From assembly GCA_938049385.1 (NCBI GenBank), contig CALIBQ010000045.1, positions 1 through 41,458 on the forward strand: 41,458 nt of DNA, written 5' to 3'. Below the pieces are notes generated by a model. That model was not told where the DNA came from, searched no databases, and was given only the letters and a program-made list of their open reading frames with translations. Below, piece by piece: positions 39,110-41,458 of this stretch. Source of the stretch: an uncultured Anaerolineae bacterium (GTDB lineage: Bacteria; Chloroflexota; Anaerolineae; JACIWP01). The translations under genes and the position numbers were made by a program. Each line of letters starts with the position of its first letter. Positions within the stretch are counted from its first letter, which is position 1.

Positions 39110-41185
39110 ATGCCGCGCGACATACCTCTGGATCGGGTGCGCAATATCGGCATCATTGCGCACATCGATGCAGGCAAGACCACGACAACCGAATTGATGC
39201 TCTATTACACCGGGCGGACCCATCGCATCGGCTACGTCGACGAGGGGACAACCGTCACGGACTGGATGGAGCAGGAACGCGAGCGGGGCATCACCATCAC
39301 CGCCGCGACCATCACCTGCTTCTGGCGTGGGCATCAGATTAACATCATTGATACCCCTGGCCATATTGATTTCACCGCCGAAGTACAGCGCTGTCTTCGG
39401 GTGCTGGACGGGGGTGTGGTGATTTTTGATGCTGTCAACGGCGTCGAACCGCAGTCGGAAACGGTTTGGCGCCAGGCAGACCGGTATTCGGTACCGCGCA
39501 TCTGCTTCGTTAACAAAATGGACCGGGTGGGGGCCAACTATCGGCGCACGATCGAAATGATCAAAGATCGGCTCGGCGCTCGACCTGTTGCGCTGCAGGT
39601 TCCCATCGGCGTAGAAGATAGTTTCTCGGGGGTTGTCGACCTCATCACGAACAAGGCGCTGGTCTATCGTGATGAGCTGGGCACGGAGTACGACGTCCTC
39701 GATGTGCCGGCCGACCTGGAAGAGGAGGTCGCTCAGGCACGCGAGGAACTGCTGGAAGCCGTGGCTGAGTTCGACGATGAGCTGATGGAGAAGTATCTTG
39801 AGGGTCAGCCCATCGCCCCCGAGGAAGTCCGCCGAGCGTTGCGAAAGGCCACGCTGTCGTATGCCCTGGTGCCGGTGCTGTGCGGCGCGGCCCTTCGCAA
39901 TAAGGGCGTTCAGCCTCTGCTGGACGCTATCGTGGATTACCTGCCTTCGCCTCTCGATATCCCCCCAATTCAAGGTATCAACCCACAGACCAATCAGGTC
40001 GAGACCCGAACACCCGATGAGAATGGCCCCGTTGCCGGCCTGGCCTTCAAGATCGTCAGCGATCCCTATGTGGGCCGGCTGTGCTACGTGCGGCTCTATT
40101 CGGGCACCCTGCGGCCCGGCATGGCCGTCCAGAACTCCACCCGTCAGCGCAAAGAGCGCATCGGCCGCATCGTGCGCATGTTCGCCAACCGGCGCGAGGA
40201 CCTGGACGAGTTGTTGGCCGGCGATATCGCCGGCATCGTCGGGTTCAAGGAAACCTTCACCGGTGATACTGTTTGCTCGGCAGACGCGCCCATCGTCCTG
40301 GAATCCATCCGTTTCCCGGAACCGGTCATCTCGGTCGCCATCGAGCCCAAGACCCAAGCGGACCAGGACAAGCTGGCGGAAGCCCTGCAGAGGCTGGCCG
40401 AAGAGGACCCGACCTTCCAGGTGCGCGTGGACGACAGCACTGGCCAGACGCTCATCTCCGGCATGGGGGAGCTTCATCTGGAAGTGCTCATTGACCGCAT
40501 GATGCGGGAGTTCCATGTGGGTGTGCATGTGGGCCGCCGGCAGGTGGCGTACCGGGAGACCCTTACCCGCACCGTGACCCAGGAGGGCGTTTTCCAGCGG
40601 CACATGGGTACTAAAGAGCAGTACGCCCGGGTGGTGCTGGAGGTAGGGCCGGCGGAGCGCGGTCAGGGCAACGTCTTCGAGAGCCGGCTGAAACCCGAGC
40701 AGTTGCCGCCGCAGTATGTGGAAGCGGTCAAGGCCGGCGCAATGGAATCGCTGGAGAGCGGCGCGCTAGCCGGCTATCCCATAGTAGACGTGAAGGTCGT
40801 GCTGGTGGACGCGACGTTCATCCCGGAGTCCGCCACGGAGCCAGCGTTCAAGGTTGCGGCCAGCAACGCCATGCGCGAGGCGCTCGAGCATGCCGGCCCG
40901 GTGCTCCTGGAACCCATCATGAAGGTCGAGGTGGTGGTCCCGGAAAGCTTCACCGGTGATGTCATCGGCGACTTGGCCGCCCGACGTGGGGACATTCAGG
41001 CCATGGCCCCAAGGGCCGGCGACGCACAGGCCATTGACGCCTTCGTCCCGCTGGCAGAGATGTTTGGCTATGCGACCGACCTGCGATCGCTGACCCAGGG
41101 GCGGGGCAATTTCACCATGGAGTTTGACCATTACGCCCCAGTGCCCCAGGATATCCTGGAGCGACTGCTGTTGGGAGGGATATAA
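39110..41185 (+). CDS. fusA: Elongation factor G
   Basis: 691 residues, the translocation GTPase. G1 is AHIDAGKTT (Lys23), the switch regions are in [12 protein letters not shown] and [12 protein letters not shown], and G4 is NKMD. Domains II to V follow with normal spacing, including [26 protein letters not shown] and the C-terminal [24 protein letters not shown]. Length and motifs match canonical ribosomal EF-G rather than a tetracycline-resistance paralogue. It is followed by a separate promoter for tuf. Confidence 0.98.
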   Translation: MPRDIPLDRVRNIGIIAHIDAGKTTTTELMLYYTGRTHRIGYVDEGTTVTDWMEQERERGITITAATITCFWRGHQINIIDTPGHIDFTAEVQRCLRVLDGGVVIFDAVNGVEPQSETVWRQADRYSVPRICFVNKMDRVGANYRRTIEMIKDRLGARPVALQVPIGVEDSFSGVVDLITNKALVYRDELGTEYDVLDVPADLEEEVAQAREELLEAVAEFDDELMEKYLEGQPIAPEEVRRALRKATLSYALVPVLCGAALRNKGVQPLLDAIVDYLPSPLDIPPIQGINPQTNQVETRTPDENGPVAGLAFKIVSDPYVGRLCYVRLYSGTLRPGMAVQNSTRQRKERIGRIVRMFANRREDLDELLAGDIAGIVGFKETFTGDTVCSADAPIVLESIRFPEPVISVAIEPKTQADQDKLAEALQRLAEEDPTFQVRVDDSTGQTLISGMGELHLEVLIDRMMREFHVGVHVGRRQVAYRETLTRTVTQEGVFQRHMGTKEQYARVVLEVGPAERGQGNVFESRLKPEQLPPQYVEAVKAGAMESLESGALAGYPIVDVKVVLVDATFIPESATEPAFKVAASNAMREALEHAGPVLLEPIMKVEVVVPESFTGDVIGDLAARRGDIQAMAPRAGDAQAIDAFVPLAEMFGYATDLRSLTQGRGNFTMEFDHYAPVPQDILERLLLGGI

Positions 41186-41206
41186 GGGAAAGCGAGGGGC
41201 GAAAAT

Positions 41207-41234
41207 TTGCGATTCCGCCCCAGCGCGCTATAAT
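41207..41234 (+). promoter_or_regulatory. tuf promoter
   Basis: TTGCGA (41207-41212), a 16-bp spacer and TATAAT (41229-41234), 20-50 bp after the fusA stop. A small CCCC...GGGG stem (near 41250-41265) lies in the ~80-nt leader. Confidence 0.65.
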
Positions 41235-41317
41235 GGTAGAGTTTGTGCCCCGCGGTCGGGGGTTATCTCATTAATCGCCGAGTGATTCATTCTTACACGA
41301 GAGAAGGAGTACATACT

Positions 41318-41458
41318 ATGGCCAAGCCGAAATTTGAGCGGACCAAGCCGCATGTGAATGTGGGGACGATTGGTCATATTGATCATGGCAAGACGACGCT
41401 GACGGCGGCGATCACCAAGGTCTTATCGTTGAAGGGCATGGCGCAGTATCGGCCCTTT
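41318..41458 (+). CDS. tuf: Elongation factor Tu, 5' end (runs off the window)
   Basis: The first 47 codons of EF-Tu: [33 protein letters not shown], with the G1 loop GHIDHGKT. This GTPase delivers aminoacyl-tRNA to the ribosome. AAGGAG lies 8 nt before the ATG. The gene continues beyond 41458. Confidence 0.97.
   Translation, partial: MAKPKFERTKPHVNVGTIGHIDHGKTTLTAAITKVLSLKGMAQYRPF

Overview
The window is chromosomal DNA, rich in G+C and crowded with the hexamer GCCGGC. It most likely comes from a member of the Chloroflexota (an Anaerolineae-like lineage). That placement is an inference. It rests on the type of RNA polymerase subunits, a four-protein glycine cleavage system with split P-protein, a class IVb pilin-like protein, a heliorhodopsin remnant and overall composition. 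Promoters are easy to read as sigma-70-type TTGACA/TATAAT boxes, and most starts have a good Shine-Dalgarno. No tRNA, rRNA or CRISPR array was seen.

Left end (1-2275): the tail of an IS630-type transposase runs into a heliorhodopsin gene that keeps only its first two membrane helices. Next come a small PD-(D/E)XK nuclease-like protein behind a perfect consensus promoter and a divergent patatin-like phospholipase.

Minus-strand block (2294-14513): read from right to left, this is two ABC-2 permeases, two UvrD-like helicases, a RecB-type nuclease with an AddB-like four-cysteine pattern, RecJ, a zinc-ribbon TPR membrane protein and a long class IVb pilin-like protein. Most gaps are 0-16 bp and two junctions are ATGA overlaps. 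A TTGCCA-17-TATAAT promoter stands before the first permease. The three middle genes look like a RecBCD/AddAB-type end-resection machine split into separate polypeptides and coupled to RecJ.

Glycine block (14754-24867): a promoter, a tandem glycine riboswitch and an intrinsic terminator precede a protein of unknown function. A second promoter then drives a single-chain fusion of serine hydroxymethyltransferase with GcvT, with an extra degenerate GcvT-like segment between them, followed by gcvH, gcvPA and gcvPB. Together these catabolise glycine and exchange one-carbon units with serine through tetrahydrofolate. The lipoamide dehydrogenase (L-protein) is not in the window. An Est30-like esterase and a D-threonine-aldolase/D-serine-dehydratase-like PLP enzyme follow; the latter could feed glycine into the pathway.

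Membrane and miscellaneous block (24899-29127): a CDP-alcohol phosphatidyltransferase, an ABC ATPase, a permease fused to a SpoIIM-like domain and an MBL-fold hydrolase. These converge, across a bidirectional terminator, on a 2[4Fe-4S] ferredoxin.

Right end (29250-41458): rpoB and rpoC behind a strong promoter with a ~290-nt leader, then rpsL (TTG start, hairpin leader), rpsG, fusA and the first 47 codons of tuf, with separate promoters before rpsL and tuf. rpoB is not preceded by rplJL. Both large polymerase subunits carry lineage-type insertions.
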